A stretch of 58,455 bases of DNA, taken from Raoultibacter massiliensis. Its GTDB lineage: Bacteria; Actinomycetota; Coriobacteriia; Coriobacteriales; Eggerthellaceae. Within the stretch, counting starts at the first letter, position 1; the number at the start of each line of letters is the position of its first letter. The notes beneath the pieces are model-generated. The model ran no database searches and was not told the origin of the DNA. It saw only the letters and a list, made by a program, of their open reading frames with translations. This document shows positions 58,264 to 58,455 of this stretch, one piece after another. A program made the translations under genes and the position numbers. The stretch lies in the NCBI RefSeq assembly GCF_900199545.1, contig NZ_LT962671.1:1348815-1407269 (forward strand). The letters run 5' to 3'.

Positions 58264-58455
58264 GTGAGAGACACCGCCGCAGCCGACGAGCCCAGCATCG
58301 CGGTCCTGATACCGTGCTACAACGAGGCGGTCACCATCGCCAAGGTCGTCGACGACTTCAGGCGCGAGCTGCCCGAGGCGACCGTCTACGTGTACGACAA
58401 CAACTCCTCCGACGGCACGGCGGACATCGCGCGGGCGCGCGGGGCCGTCGTGAGG
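58264..58455 (+). CDS. GT2 glycosyltransferase, 5' part only (runs off the window)
   Basis: Sixty-four codons are present from a GTG start with GGAGAGAC just upstream. The protein reads SIAVLIPCYNEAVTIAKVV and VYVYDNNSSDGTADIA, the nucleotide-binding start of a GT2 enzyme, probably of the polyprenyl-phosphate sugar synthase kind. It is incomplete, so length and C-terminal domains are unknown. Its codons are visibly richer in G and C at third positions than most genes of the window. Confidence 0.8.
   Translation, partial: MRDTAAADEPSIAVLIPCYNEAVTIAKVVDDFRRELPEATVYVYDNNSSDGTADIARARGAVVR

Noticed and set aside
1..58455. CRISPR arrays, tRNA or rRNA genes, insertion sequences, prophage or integrase genes
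   Set aside because: None was seen on either strand; repeats present are short inverted repeats, one tandem duplication and one 125-bp coding repeat.

Overview
The window looks like a GC-rich actinobacterium of the class Coriobacteriia, most likely family Eggerthellaceae (Eggerthella/Gordonibacter/Slackia/Adlercreutzia type). This is inferred from three things: a cytosolic molybdenum transhydroxylase/dehydroxylase cluster with its own transporters and an odd LuxR-type regulator, secreted proteins carrying CWB2 cell-wall-binding repeats, and a large surface-glycan locus of Gram-positive type. No rRNA, tRNA, CRISPR array, insertion sequence or phage gene was seen.

Layout. (1) 1-2.9 kb: a methionine ABC importer, metN-metI-metQ, on the minus strand behind a good sigma-70-type promoter and a leader of about 160 nt. 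(2) 3.0-10.7 kb: a five-gene minus-strand cluster made of an MFS transporter, a pyrogallol-transhydroxylase-like molybdenum subunit (TTG start), its three-cluster Fe-S subunit, an SLC13 anion carrier, and a regulator with a LysR DNA-binding head and a LuxR DNA-binding tail. (3) 11.0-14.2 kb, plus strand: a GT4 glycosyltransferase, a DegT-type sugar aminotransferase and a PglC-like phosphoglycosyl transferase that could start a lipid-linked glycan. (4) 14.2-30.9 kb, minus strand: a lic-type decoration region. It has four paralogues of one tripartite protein (winged HTH + LicC-like nucleotidyltransferase + LicA-like choline/ethanolamine kinase), an EutH ethanolamine carrier, an APC permease, a small unknown protein, two LicD-like phosphotransferases, a Wzx-type flippase, glycosyltransferases and a DUF2304 protein. 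(5) 31.2-43.8 kb: GT4, UDP-glucose dehydrogenase, a run of overlapping GT2 genes, an ABC exporter of Wzm/Wzt type and a DUF2142 membrane protein. (6) 43.9-52.7 kb: two cell-wall hydrolases with CWB2 repeats, ManC, a glycosyltransferase-like gene and a CWB2-anchored subtilisin. (7) 52.8-58.5 kb: a DUF6541 membrane protein, a GtrA protein, a hybrid sensor kinase and the start of a GT2 gene running off the right edge.

How it fits together. Regions 3-5 read as one surface-polysaccharide factory. Amino alcohols (ethanolamine, choline or relatives) enter through EutH and the APC permease, are phosphorylated and nucleotide-activated by the four fused enzymes, and are placed on glycans by the LicD proteins. 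Export could use the flippase or the ABC pair. The most interesting signals are: the fourfold wHTH-NTase-kinase family; an AT-rich inverted repeat GTTCAAA-N20/21-TTTGAAC found three times, only upstream of the two family members that are linked to transporters; nine-G runs inside two family members that could make them phase-variable; and a remnant of a second phosphoglycosyl transferase gene between the first two copies.
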